Assembly: GCA_964504565.1 (NCBI GenBank)
Contig: CAZDEY010000007.1
Coordinates: 124,001-188,000, forward strand
Direction: 5' to 3'
Source of the DNA: Cesiribacter sp964504565
GTDB taxonomy: Bacteria > Bacteroidota > Bacteroidia > Cytophagales > Cyclobacteriaceae
Length of the DNA: 64,000 bases
Part shown: positions 8,799 to 16,357 of the stretch, piece by piece
Layout: each line of letters starts with the position of its first letter
Numbering within the stretch: the stretch's first letter is position 1
Translations under genes and position numbers: made by a program
Notes under the pieces: generated by a model
Told to the model about the DNA's origin: nothing
What the model saw: the letters and a program-made list of their open reading frames with translations, nothing else
Database searches by the model: none

Positions 8799-9233
8799 TT
8801 ACTCCGGTCGACTAAGTATGCCGTAGCGTTCCATAGTAGCCCAAAATTTGTCTAAGGTTAGCGGCTTGGGTACCAGCTCACGTACTAGGGAGTAGGTCTG
8901 GGCTTTGTCCTCATCGCGCTGGTCTACGGTTGAGGATAGAATAAAAATTTCGGTGGCTTTGTCGTTTAAGTGCTTATCGCGTTCTAGTAAATCCAGAACT
9001 TCAAACCCATCAATGCCCGGCATTTTAATATCCAGAAAAACTACATCCGGAAGCTCTTTAGGAGATTCGGTAGCCTGTTTGGTCAGCATTTCGTAAGCGG
9101 TATAGCCATCGGTAATAAACTCGGCCTGTACTTCGGCTAAATTGGCAAAGGTATCCTCTAATACATAATTATTTATATCGTCATCGTCAATAAATAATAT
9201 GCGTAAGGGCTTGGCAGGTTTACTAGATTGCAT
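8799..9233 (-). CDS. Single-domain response regulator (CheY-like receiver)
   Basis: A 144-residue receiver domain without an output domain. The acidic pocket is F-I-D-D-D-D (residues 14-19), the phosphoacceptor Asp is in V-V-F-L-D-I-K-M-P-G (about residue 69), then S-S (about 98) and the invariant Lys in V-P-K-P (about 122). It probably receives phosphate from a histidine kinase elsewhere in the genome; none is encoded nearby. It lies 27 bases upstream of the Wzi-like gene on the same strand and may be cotranscribed with it. Confidence 0.93.
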   Translation of the reverse strand: MQSSKPAKPLRILFIDDDDINNYVLEDTFANLAEVQAEFITDGYTAYEMLTKQATESPKELPDVVFLDIKMPGIDGFEVLDLLERDKHLNDKATEIFILSSTVDQRDEDKAQTYSLVRELVPKPLTLDKFWATMERYGILSRPE

Positions 9234-9306
9234 AGCTAAGTAGGGTTGACCGGATAACCGGCTGGTAAATTACTATATTTAAGCAGGATTAGAGAATAAA
9301 AGAGGC

Positions 9307-9337
9307 TTGGGTTTCATAAAAAAATAGGTTACCTTTG
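9307..9337 (+). promoter_or_regulatory. Bacteroidota-type promoter of rpmE2
   Basis: A -33 element TTGG at 9307-9310 and a -7 element TACCTTTG at 9330-9337 are separated by 19 bases, matching the Bacteroidota primary sigma consensus TTTG / TAnnTTTG. Transcription would begin around 9343, giving a leader of about 35 bases before the L31 start at 9378. Confidence 0.75.
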
Positions 9338-9377
9338 CAATCCCTTACGAGAAAAAAGAAACGTAGGTATTAGCGAT

Positions 9378-9626
9378 ATGAAAAAAGAAATCCATCCGGA
9401 ATACCGCCCCGTGGTATTTCATGACACTTCGAGCGACTTCAAATTTATGACGCGCTCTACCATGAGTTCCGACGAAACTGTTGAGTGGGAAGACGGTAAT
9501 ACGTACCCGGTTATTAAAATTGAGGTAAGTTCTAATTCGCACCCATTTTATACAGGTAAGAAATTGTTTGTGGATACAGCCGGTCGCGTGGAGAAATTCA
9601 ACCGTCGCTACCAAAAGAAGAAGTAA
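9378..9626 (+). CDS. rpmE2: 50S ribosomal protein L31 type B
   Basis: An 82-residue ribosomal protein starting M-K-K-E-I-H-P-E-Y-R-P-V-V-F-H-D, characteristic of type B L31. There are no cysteines, so it is the zinc-independent form. It carries its own promoter (9307-9337) and a strong terminator (9658-9686), so it is a single-gene transcription unit. In many bacteria the zinc-free L31 paralogue replaces the zinc-binding one under zinc limitation; in Bacteroidota it is usually the only copy, and no zinc-operator-like sequence is seen here. Confidence 0.97.
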   Translation: MKKEIHPEYRPVVFHDTSSDFKFMTRSTMSSDETVEWEDGNTYPVIKIEVSSNSHPFYTGKKLFVDTAGRVEKFNRRYQKKK

Positions 9627-9657
9627 AAGCTGTATTTGTAAGCTTTATTGTCGTAGA

Positions 9658-9686
9658 AGCCTTTTGCCCAGCAAAAGGCTTTTTTT
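9658..9686 (+). terminator. Rho-independent terminator after rpmE2
   Basis: Perfect 10-bp stem AGCCTTTTGC / GCAAAAGGCT with a 3-base loop, followed by six T. Confidence 0.93.
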
Positions 9687-9725
9687 GTAGGGACTTTTCG
9701 CCGCCGCTCCTTATTTTTACTACCC

Positions 9726-10925
9726 ATGAATTTGCTGTTTTTCGATTTGCCCATTGTACACCGGCAACTGCTGCCCCTAACCTATACCCGCCCCGCCGCT
9801 GCCCTGCGGGTTGGCATAACTACTATCAGCGAAAAATGGCGACACTACTTTCCGGAAGCGGAAACGGGCTATAAAACCGAAGACTACCTTCAGGTAAAGT
9901 GGAAGCCCTTGCTGGCAGGTGAAGCCTTAGCCATTAACGGTTCGTTATGCCCCACCGCCGAGCTAGTAGAAGTATGCAAGAGCCTTAAAACTGGCCAGGT
10001 GCTGAAGCAGGGCGATACAGTTTTGGCGGCCCGCATAGCTAAGGCCTCGGGGTTTTCAGTAGAAAATATAGAAGGTGAAGCAGTAGAGTTTGAGGGTGAA
10101 GCCAGATTAATTACCCAACCTTGGCATCTTTTCCAGCACAATGGCGAGCAGATAAGAGCTGATTTTGCCCGAATCACCGAAGGCAAAACTTCCCGAGGCA
10201 TTCAGGATAAGCATACCATAGTATATGGCGAAGAGAATATTTTTGTAGAAAAAGGAGCTAAAATAAGGGCAGCTATACTTAATGCCGAAGACGGGCCAAT
10301 TTATATAGCCAAAGGTGCGCAGGTACACGAAGGGGCAATTATAAAGGGGCCGTTTGCGCTATGCGAAGGCAGCCACGTAAACCCTGGTGGTAAAATGCGG
10401 GGCGATTCTACCGTAGGCCCCCATTCCAAGGTTGGCGGCGAGGTTAGTAATTCAGTAATTCAGGGCTATAGCAATAAGGGCCACGAAGGCTTTTTAGGCA
10501 ACAGTGTACTGGGCGAGTGGTGCAATCTGGGAGCCGATACCAATAATTCCAACCTAAAAAATAATTACGCCCCGGTTAAGCTCTGGAGCTACCAAAAAGA
10601 AGGTTTCGCCAATACCGGCCTGCAATTCTGCGGCTTAATTATGGGCGACCACAGTAAATGCGGCATTAACACCATGTTTAATACCGGAACGGTAGTAGGT
10701 GTAAGTGCCAACATATTCGGAGCGGGCTTCCCCCGAAACTTTGTTCCTAGTTTTAGCTGGGGCGGAGCTGTGGGCTTTACTACCTACAAGCTAAAAACCG
10801 CCTTCGAGGTAGCCCAGCGAGTTATGGAAAGAAGAAGCCTAAACTTAGAAGAAGCCGACCAGCAAATTCTGGAACACATTTTTAGCAGTACAGCTACTTA
10901 CCGGAATTGGGAAAAGGAGAGTTAA
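9726..10925 (+). CDS. GlmU-like sugar nucleotidyltransferase with hexapeptide repeats
   Basis: A 399-residue protein whose N-terminal part (M-N-L-L-F-F-D-L-P-I-V-H-R-Q-L-L-P-L-T-Y-T-R-P) matches the GlmU_N2 type seen in Bacteroidota, a degenerate nucleotidyltransferase-like domain. Residues about 165-370 form a left-handed beta-helix of imperfect hexapeptide repeats (I-Y-I-A-K-G-A, G-A-I-I-K-G-P, V-G-G-E-V), as in acetyltransferases. It is commonly annotated as GlmU family or putative sugar nucleotidyltransferase; the product is unknown. A box TATTTTTA at 9712-9719 ends six bases before the ATG, so the mRNA may be nearly leaderless. Confidence 0.88.
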   Translation: MNLLFFDLPIVHRQLLPLTYTRPAAALRVGITTISEKWRHYFPEAETGYKTEDYLQVKWKPLLAGEALAINGSLCPTAELVEVCKSLKTGQVLKQGDTVLAARIAKASGFSVENIEGEAVEFEGEARLITQPWHLFQHNGEQIRADFARITEGKTSRGIQDKHTIVYGEENIFVEKGAKIRAAILNAEDGPIYIAKGAQVHEGAIIKGPFALCEGSHVNPGGKMRGDSTVGPHSKVGGEVSNSVIQGYSNKGHEGFLGNSVLGEWCNLGADTNNSNLKNNYAPVKLWSYQKEGFANTGLQFCGLIMGDHSKCGINTMFNTGTVVGVSANIFGAGFPRNFVPSFSWGGAVGFTTYKLKTAFEVAQRVMERRSLNLEEADQQILEHIFSSTATYRNWEKES

Positions 10926-11268
10926 GAATTGATAATTAAAATTTAGGAGGTTAGATGTTAGAAGCTAGAAGGCAGCTAGAAGGTCGGACTCCCCTCTTGA
11001 GAGGGGCTGGGGGTATGTTAGCCCAAATACAGCATAGCCAAGTTGTATCAAACTTCAAACTAACCAATACACTGCACGGCGGCCGCCCCGGCATCGCTAT
11101 GCTCGCCACCCCTGGCTAGCCGCCCGCCTCAAGAGGGGAAAGACCACCGCCTCTACTTACTAATTACCTAATACCCAATACTCCCTACCCAAACATCTCG
11201 ACCACCTTACCGATAACGACCAACCAAGCACCAAAAACTAACTCACCAACCCACCAACCCACTAACCT
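10926..11268. other. Gene-free region with repeat element and G-poor leader
   Basis: No gene is supported in these 343 bases. They hold a copy of the dispersed repeat GGTTAGATGTTAGAAG (10949-10964), an inverted-repeat element (10991-11138), and then, from about 11159 to the holB start, a strand-asymmetric tract made almost only of A, C and T (motifs such as CCAACCCACCAACCCACTAACC). Confidence 0.6.
10991..11138. repeat. Small inverted-repeat element (MITE/REP-like)
   Basis: Bounded by a perfect 11-bp inverted repeat, CCCCTCTTGAG at 10991-11001 and CTCAAGAGGGG at 11128-11138. The left end also folds on itself (CCCCTC-TTGA-GAGGGG) and continues as CTGGGGGT, with an imperfect counterpart CACCCCTGG near the right end. 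It is 148 bases long and noncoding. The CCCCTCTTGAGAGGGG unit is of the kind found repeated between genes in Bacteroidota genomes; a second copy is not present in this window. Confidence 0.65.
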
Positions 11269-12408
11269 ATGCGTTTTGCCGATATAGCCGGACATGAGGA
11301 TACTAAGCAACGTTTAACGGCTGCCATTCAGCAGAACCATTTAGCGCATGCCTTATTGTTTGGTGGGCCGGAGGGCTCGGCTAAGCTGGCTATGGTGTTG
11401 GCGCTGGTTAGTTATTTGCAGTGCCAGAACCGGCAAATAAGCTTGGATAGTACTTCCGATTCCTGTGGGGTTTGCCCGGCCTGCCAGAAAAACGCTAAAC
11501 TGCAGCACCCCGACGTACACTTTATTTTTCCTACCGCTTCTACCAAAACTATTAAGGGTGAGGAAAGCGTAGTGAGTAAAAGCTTTATGCCGGAGTGGCG
11601 GCAGTTTGTGCAAGAAAACCCCTATGGCAACCTGCAAGACTGGCAACAAGCCGCCGATTTTGCCGATAAACAGGCAATTATAAGGGTGCGGGAAGGGCGT
11701 AATATCACCAGCGCGCTAAGCCTAAAAAGCTACGAGGGTCCGTATAAAATTATGGTGATTTGGCTGGCCGAACTTATGAACCAGCAAGCGGCTAATGCTA
11801 TTCTGAAAATTTTGGAAGAACCGCCGGCTAATACCCAATTTTTGTTGGTAGCCCGTGATGTTGAGCAGCTACTGACTACCATTCTTTCCCGCACGCAGCT
11901 AATAAATATTCCGGCCTTTACCGATGCCGAACTGCGGGCCATGCTAAAGCAACAACCCGAAATTACTGAGGAGCAAATTGATACGGTTGTGCCTCTGGCG
12001 GCCGGCAACTACCGCGAAGCCTTGCAACTGGCCAGCGATACCGATAACGAAAGTTATACCATATTTCAGGGGTGGATGCGCCTGTGCTACGAGCGTAATT
12101 TTAGCGAATTGGTAACTTTTGCCGACCAGTTTGGGGGTATGGGCAAAACTGCCCAGCGCAACCTGCTGCATACCGGCCTTAACCTTTTGCGCGAAACACT
12201 GGTTTACCCCTATGCCGATGATTTGGTTAGGTTGCCGGGCAAAGAGGTTAAATTTGCCCAAAACTTTAGTAAAGTAGCCAACCCCAACCGGATTCTGAAG
12301 CTTAGCGATTTGCTGAATAAGCATCTGTATTATTTGGAAAGAAATGCTAATCCGCGAATAGGTATACTGGATGCTTCCTTGCAAATTGCCATGATTTTGC
12401 GTACTTAA
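11269..12408 (+). CDS. holB: DNA polymerase III subunit delta'
   Basis: Clamp-loader subunit of 379 residues. It begins M-R-F-A-D-I-A-G-H-E-D-T-K-Q-R-L and has the AAA+ layout: H-A-L-L-F-G-G-P-E-G-S-A-K (degenerate P-loop, as expected for delta'), a zinc-binding cysteine set (C-G-V-C-P-A-C-Q with an upstream Cys), I-M-V-I-W-L-A-E-L-M, and sensor-1 sequence L-S-R-T-Q. The A-L-L-F-G-G and N-A-I-L-K-I-L-E-E-P-P segments are diagnostic. It helps load the sliding clamp during replication. The upstream leader is almost free of G. Confidence 0.93.
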   Translation: MRFADIAGHEDTKQRLTAAIQQNHLAHALLFGGPEGSAKLAMVLALVSYLQCQNRQISLDSTSDSCGVCPACQKNAKLQHPDVHFIFPTASTKTIKGEESVVSKSFMPEWRQFVQENPYGNLQDWQQAADFADKQAIIRVREGRNITSALSLKSYEGPYKIMVIWLAELMNQQAANAILKILEEPPANTQFLLVARDVEQLLTTILSRTQLINIPAFTDAELRAMLKQQPEITEEQIDTVVPLAAGNYREALQLASDTDNESYTIFQGWMRLCYERNFSELVTFADQFGGMGKTAQRNLLHTGLNLLRETLVYPYADDLVRLPGKEVKFAQNFSKVANPNRILKLSDLLNKHLYYLERNANPRIGILDASLQIAMILRT

Positions 12409-12421
12409 CCCCAACCGTAGT

Positions 12422-12958
12422 ATGCCAGTAAAGCTAGTTAAGAAGAAAAAAATACTGCCCATAATTGGCCGGTCTGATATTGTGGATGTGCCCGATTTAG
12501 GCCTGCACGATGTGGACGTTAAGATAGATACCGGAGCCTACACTTCTTCTATCCACTGTTCGCGAATTAAAGTGGTTAAAGATGAGAAGGGCCAGCTCAT
12601 TACCTTTACCATACCAGGCTCAAAACTGCACGAAAAAGGCCTACACCACTTTAAAGTACGGGATTTTGAGCAACGCCAGATTCGCAGTTCTAATGGCCAC
12701 TTGCAGCTTAGGTACGTGGTGCGAAGCCATATAGTAATTTACGGCAAAAGTATACTGACCGAGTTTTCGCTGGCCGACCGTAGTAGTATGAAGTACCCAA
12801 TTCTGCTGGGTAGAAAGCTGCTGAGCAAACGCTTTATGGTGGATGTCAGCAAAACCAACCTTTCGTACCAGGCTTCTAAAAAGAAGACCGAAACCAGTTC
12901 TACACCTAAACAAAAAGCTTCAACTAAACTTAATGTAGGGCAAAACTCGAGGCGATAA
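12422..12958 (+). CDS. rimB: RimB-like retropepsin-type protease (Zn_protease/DUF fold)
   Basis: A 178-residue protein of the family once called ATP-dependent zinc protease (PF05618). It has the retropepsin-like motif I-D-T-G-A-Y-T-S-S-I-H-C (catalytic Asp at residue 36), the I-R-S-S-N-G-H strand region, and L-L-G-R-K-L-L near residue 137. Family members are found beside rimK; in Pseudomonas RimB removes glutamates that RimK adds to ribosomal protein S6. The immediate rimK neighbour (11-base gap) supports the same role. The last 30 residues are a basic, serine- and threonine-rich tail. Confidence 0.85.
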   Translation: MPVKLVKKKKILPIIGRSDIVDVPDLGLHDVDVKIDTGAYTSSIHCSRIKVVKDEKGQLITFTIPGSKLHEKGLHHFKVRDFEQRQIRSSNGHLQLRYVVRSHIVIYGKSILTEFSLADRSSMKYPILLGRKLLSKRFMVDVSKTNLSYQASKKKTETSSTPKQKASTKLNVGQNSRR

Positions 12959-12969
12959 TTAACTTTTAC

Positions 12970-13875
12970 ATGAATATAGTAGTACTCTCCCGCAACCAAA
13001 ATTTATACAGCACCCAGCGGTTGGTTGAGGCTGCCCGCGAGCGGGGCCATAATTGCCGGGTGCTAGATCACCTGCGCTGCGATTTGATTATAGAAAAAGA
13101 CAAACCCGGCATATACTATAAAGGCGATTTAATAAATAATATAGATGCCATAATCCCCCGGGTTGGGGCTTCGGTTACTTACTACGGCTCGGCGGTAGTG
13201 CGTCAGTTTGAGATGATGAATGTATTTACTACCACCAAAAGCCAGGCCTTGGTACGCTCGCGCGATAAGTTGCGCAGTCTCCAAATACTGGCCCGGGCCG
13301 GGGTGGGTTTACCTAAAACCGCCTTTACTAATTATAGTAAAGAAGAAAAGTATTTGGTGAAAGCCGTAGGCGGCGCACCCTTAGTAATTAAACTTCTGGA
13401 AGGAACGCAGGGCTTAGGCGTGGTGCTGGCCGAAACCCAGAAAGCGGCTCAGTCAGTGATTGAAGCATTTCATAATCTGCGTACGCGGGTAATTGTGCAG
13501 GAATATATTAAAGAAGCCAAGGCGGCTGATATTCGGGTGTTTGTAATCGATGGTGAGGTAGTAGGAGCCATGCGCCGGCAGGGGAAAGAAGGTGAGTTTC
13601 GTTCTAATTTACACCGGGGAGGTTCGGCCTCGGTACATAAACTAAGCCGCGCCGAGAAAGTAGCCGCCCTAAAAGCCACCAAAGCCCTGGGTTTAAGTAT
13701 TGCCGGTGTAGATATGCTGCAGAGCAGCCGCGGTCCGCTAGTGTTGGAGGTAAACAGCAGCCCCGGCCTGGAGGGTATAGAAAAAGCCACCGGAGTTAAT
13801 ATAGCCGGAAAAATTATCCAGTTTATAGAAAAGCAAGCCAGCAGCAGCCGGAAGAGCGTACCGAAAGATGCGTAA
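12970..13875 (+). CDS. rimK: RimK-type ATP-grasp glutamate ligase
   Basis: A 301-residue ATP-grasp enzyme that adds glutamate to the C terminus of ribosomal protein S6. The N-terminal domain starts M-N-I-V-V-L-S-R-N-Q-N-L-Y-S-T and contains P-R-V-G-A-S-V-T-Y-Y-G. The ATP-grasp part shows S-R-D-K-L, P-L-V-I-K-L-L-E-G-T-Q-G-L-G-V, Q-E-Y-I-K-E, D-I-R-V-F-V-I and the metal-binding V-L-E-V-N-S-S-P-G-L-E-G. All of these agree with RimK. It follows the RimB-like gene in one transcription unit. Confidence 0.95.
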   Translation: MNIVVLSRNQNLYSTQRLVEAARERGHNCRVLDHLRCDLIIEKDKPGIYYKGDLINNIDAIIPRVGASVTYYGSAVVRQFEMMNVFTTTKSQALVRSRDKLRSLQILARAGVGLPKTAFTNYSKEEKYLVKAVGGAPLVIKLLEGTQGLGVVLAETQKAAQSVIEAFHNLRTRVIVQEYIKEAKAADIRVFVIDGEVVGAMRRQGKEGEFRSNLHRGGSASVHKLSRAEKVAALKATKALGLSIAGVDMLQSSRGPLVLEVNSSPGLEGIEKATGVNIAGKIIQFIEKQASSSRKSVPKDA

Positions 13876-13879
13876 ATTT

Positions 13880-13942
13880 GGTGCCTGGTGCCTGGTGCCT
13901 GGTGCCTGGTGCCTGGTGCCTGGTGCCTAGTGCCTGGTGTTT
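13880..13942 (+). repeat. 7-bp tandem repeat (GGTGCCT)n
   Basis: Seven perfect copies of GGTGCCT (13880-13928) followed by one variant AGTGCCT and a degenerate ninth copy, starting five bases after the rimK stop. It is a simple-sequence tract likely to vary in copy number between strains. It is noncoding. The following 90 bases are C-poor (TGATTTGATAATTTGATGATG and similar). Confidence 0.95.
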
Positions 13943-14054
13943 GTGGTATTAGTGTGAAGTGATGATTTGATAATTTGATGATGAAATAGTGAGTTGGTTA
14001 GTTAGTTAGTGGGAAAGTTTGATAAATGATTGGTAAGGAATTGCGACCGCCGCT

Positions 14055-14078
14055 GTTCGTAGTCTGTAGACTACGAAC
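14055..14078. repeat. Perfect intergenic palindrome
   Basis: GTTCGTAGTC, four-base loop TGTA, GACTACGAAC: a perfect 10-bp stem. No T run follows, so it is not a standard terminator. It resembles REP-type intergenic hairpins common in Cytophagales. Confidence 0.8.
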
Positions 14079-14207
14079 TATTAATGAGCCAAGCAGTCTT
14101 ACCTGATTGCCAGCATTCGTAGAAAGCTAGACTGAACACATCTTTAGTAAACTTAATTAAGAATAGTTCAGTGAATTAATCTGTCAGGCAATAGTATGTA
14201 TTGTATA

Positions 14208-14447
14208 ATGGATAAAAAGAGTAGAAAGGTAAGGTTCAAAGGCTGGAGTAATGGTACAAGAAAGATAAGATTTATAATGCTCTTACACGAAGAAGGAAAC
14301 TTGTCTTTAAGATTTGCTAAAGATATTAAAGACAAGGTAATAGGAGGAGAAGAAATTGTTGAAGTCGAATTCGATGATATAGAAACCGCTATCAAAATAT
14401 TTAATCAAGCTCAAAAGATTGGAGTAATCTGCGAGATGATTGATTAG
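14208..14447 (+). CDS. Small protein resembling the L7/L12 C-terminal (ClpS-like) fold
   Basis: A 79-residue protein from ATG 14208 (an ATG at 14196 would add four residues). By eye its central part, R-K-I-R-F-I-M-L-L-H-E-E-G-N-L-S-L-R-F-A-K-D followed by E-E-I-V-E-V-E, a helix and a final strand V-I-C-E-M-I, follows the pattern of the L7/L12 C-terminal domain (K-I-x-V-I-K-x-x-R-x-x-T-G-L-G-L-K-E-A-K-D...). The gene is AT-rich compared with its neighbours and flanked by repeats, which suggests a recent arrival. Function is unknown; the fold suggests a protein-binding adaptor. Coding status is likely but not certain. Confidence 0.55.
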   Translation: MDKKSRKVRFKGWSNGTRKIRFIMLLHEEGNLSLRFAKDIKDKVIGGEEIVEVEFDDIETAIKIFNQAQKIGVICEMID

Positions 14448-14551
14448 TGTATTAGATAATATTACGTTTCGGTAAGTTATTAATTTACTCTAAGAACTAG
14501 CAACTCACCACTTCAATTACTCAAGACTCACTACTCAATACTAGAACAATA

Positions 14552-15472
14552 ATGAAAATAAAACTAGGAACACGCGGAAGTAAATTGGCTCTTTGGCAGG
14601 CCTACCATGTGGCAGATTTGCTGAAGCAGGGTGGGGTAGAGTCGGAAATTATAACGATTGATACCAAGGGCGATAAAATACTGGATGTTTCTATTGCCAA
14701 AATTGGCAGCAAAGGGGTTTTTACCGAAGAAATTGAGGAGCAATTAGCCGCCGGCCATATTGATATTGCCGTGCATAGTGCCAAAGATATGCAGAGCGAA
14801 CTGCCGGAAGGTTTCGAACTAATTGCCTTTACCGAGCGCGAACGGGTGAACGATGTGGTAGTTAGCCACAACCCGGTAGATTTAAGCCGGCCGTTGAAGT
14901 TGGGAACATCATCAACCCGCCGGGTGGCCCTGCTCAAGCGCTACTTTCCCCATATTGAGCCGGTATCGGTACGGGGCAATTTGCAAACCCGTATCCGTAA
15001 AATGGAAGAAGGCCACTGCGATGCCTTATTGTTAGCCTACGCCGGCGTACACCGTATGGGCTACGAAAGCATGATCCAGCACTACCTTTCGCTAGAAGAA
15101 TTTACCCCGCCGGTAGGGCAGGGCACCGTAGCTATTGAGGTGCATTCTTCATTAGAAAAAGATAAAAAAGCCAAAATAAAAGAATTGGTAAACCACCCAC
15201 CTACCGAAACCCGCCTATTGGCCGAGCGAGCATTCCTACGCAAGCTACAGGGCGGCTGTAGCGTGCCGGTTTATGCCTTGGCTACCCTAGATGGCAATCA
15301 GTTAACTATTAAAGGCGGCGTAGTTAGTCTGGATGGGCAAGAAAGACTACACGCTGAATTTAGCGGTAAGGCTAGTGAGCCGTTTGAACTGGGCAGTTGC
15401 CTAGCTGATGCCGTAATTGAGCAGGGGGCCGATGTACTGCTCCGGAAAATAAAGGGCGAAACCGCTCACTAA
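14552..15472 (+). CDS. hemC: Hydroxymethylbilane synthase (porphobilinogen deaminase)
   Basis: Cytoplasmic enzyme of tetrapyrrole synthesis that joins four porphobilinogen units; 306 residues, normal length. It starts M-K-I-K-L-G-T-R-G-S-K-L-A-L-W-Q-A, contains D-I-A-V-H-S-A-K-D-M, the arginine-rich L-G-T-S-S-T-R-R and V-R-G-N-L-Q-T-R motifs, and the dipyrromethane-cofactor cysteine in Q-G-G-C-S-V-P-V-Y-A (about residue 236). The leader is a G-poor tract of ACTCA-type motifs. The next gene starts 11 bases downstream. Confidence 0.97.
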   Translation: MKIKLGTRGSKLALWQAYHVADLLKQGGVESEIITIDTKGDKILDVSIAKIGSKGVFTEEIEEQLAAGHIDIAVHSAKDMQSELPEGFELIAFTERERVNDVVVSHNPVDLSRPLKLGTSSTRRVALLKRYFPHIEPVSVRGNLQTRIRKMEEGHCDALLLAYAGVHRMGYESMIQHYLSLEEFTPPVGQGTVAIEVHSSLEKDKKAKIKELVNHPPTETRLLAERAFLRKLQGGCSVPVYALATLDGNQLTIKGGVVSLDGQERLHAEFSGKASEPFELGSCLADAVIEQGADVLLRKIKGETAH

Positions 15473-15483
15473 CGCATAGGCAC

Positions 15484-16266
15484 TTGCAACTCCTTCACCA
15501 CCAAATTATAGCCGACCAACCTCAACTGCCCTGGTTGGTGCTCATCCACGGGGCCGGAGGCAGCATACGAACCTGGCAGTACCAAACCGAAGCCTTTAGG
15601 CCCTACTATCGCCTGCTGCTGCTCGATCTACGCGACCACGGCAACTCCCAGAATGTAATGCCCGCCCTGGAAACCTATAGTCTTAAGGCTATTAGCCGGG
15701 ATATTACCCAGGTACTGGACCACCACGGAATTCGCCAGGCTAATTTTGTAACCCTTTCTATGGGGGCATTTTTAATGCAATATTTAATGCTGCACCAGCC
15801 CCAACGTATCAATCGTAGTGTGCTGGCCGGGGCAGTAATATTGGGAAATTGGAAGATTAGAGGCTTTACTAAATTTGCCTTGCTGTTTAACCGCATATTG
15901 CCCTACCGGGTAATGTATACCACCTTTAGCTGGCTGCTAATGCCCAAACCCTCGCACCAGCGTAGCCGGGCCATTTACCTAAAGCAAGCCGAAAAAATTA
16001 CTCCGGAAGCGTATATGCGTTGGGTAGGCCTGTACAACGAGTTTTTTAGTACCCTAAAGCGCTTTGCCGACTGGCAAATACCTAAACCTACGCTGCTGGC
16101 TATGGGCAAATCGGACTACGTGTTTTTGAGCAGTGCCAAAACCCTAGCCCGCCAGCAGCCAAATGCCCATCTGGCCGTAATTCCGCACAGTGGCCACATC
16201 TGCAATATTGACAATGCGGAGGAATTTAACCGGGTAGTGTTGGATTTTCTGGGGGCTATGGAGTAA
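15484..16266 (+). CDS. Alpha/beta hydrolase
   Basis: A 260-residue alpha/beta-hydrolase-fold protein. The oxyanion-hole motif is V-L-I-H-G-A-G-G-S (about residues 19-27), D-L-R-D-H-G-N-S follows (about 49), the nucleophile lies in T-L-S-M-G-A (about 91-96), the acid is probably Asp in G-K-S-D-Y-V-F, and the catalytic His is in P-H-S-G-H-I-C. The nucleophile elbow lacks the usual first glycine (T-L-S-M-G instead of G-x-S-x-G). The only in-frame start compatible with the fold is TTG at 15484, 11 bases after hemC, so the two are probably cotranscribed. Substrate is unknown. Confidence 0.85.
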   Translation: MQLLHHQIIADQPQLPWLVLIHGAGGSIRTWQYQTEAFRPYYRLLLLDLRDHGNSQNVMPALETYSLKAISRDITQVLDHHGIRQANFVTLSMGAFLMQYLMLHQPQRINRSVLAGAVILGNWKIRGFTKFALLFNRILPYRVMYTTFSWLLMPKPSHQRSRAIYLKQAEKITPEAYMRWVGLYNEFFSTLKRFADWQIPKPTLLAMGKSDYVFLSSAKTLARQQPNAHLAVIPHSGHICNIDNAEEFNRVVLDFLGAME

Positions 16267-16357
16267 GCCTCTAAACAGTTTTAGCTTTCTATAGATTGCC
16301 CGGGCCAAACCTTATCATTCGTTCATATTTAAATTTTGATAAAGAACGTGCTCAATA

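Noticed and set aside
11944..12462. Open frame of 172 codons on the minus strand
   Set aside because: Antisense to holB, and it overlaps the following rimB start; no family match.
13880..13942. Possible CRISPR array
   Set aside because: The 7-bp repeat has no spacers and no cas genes are near.
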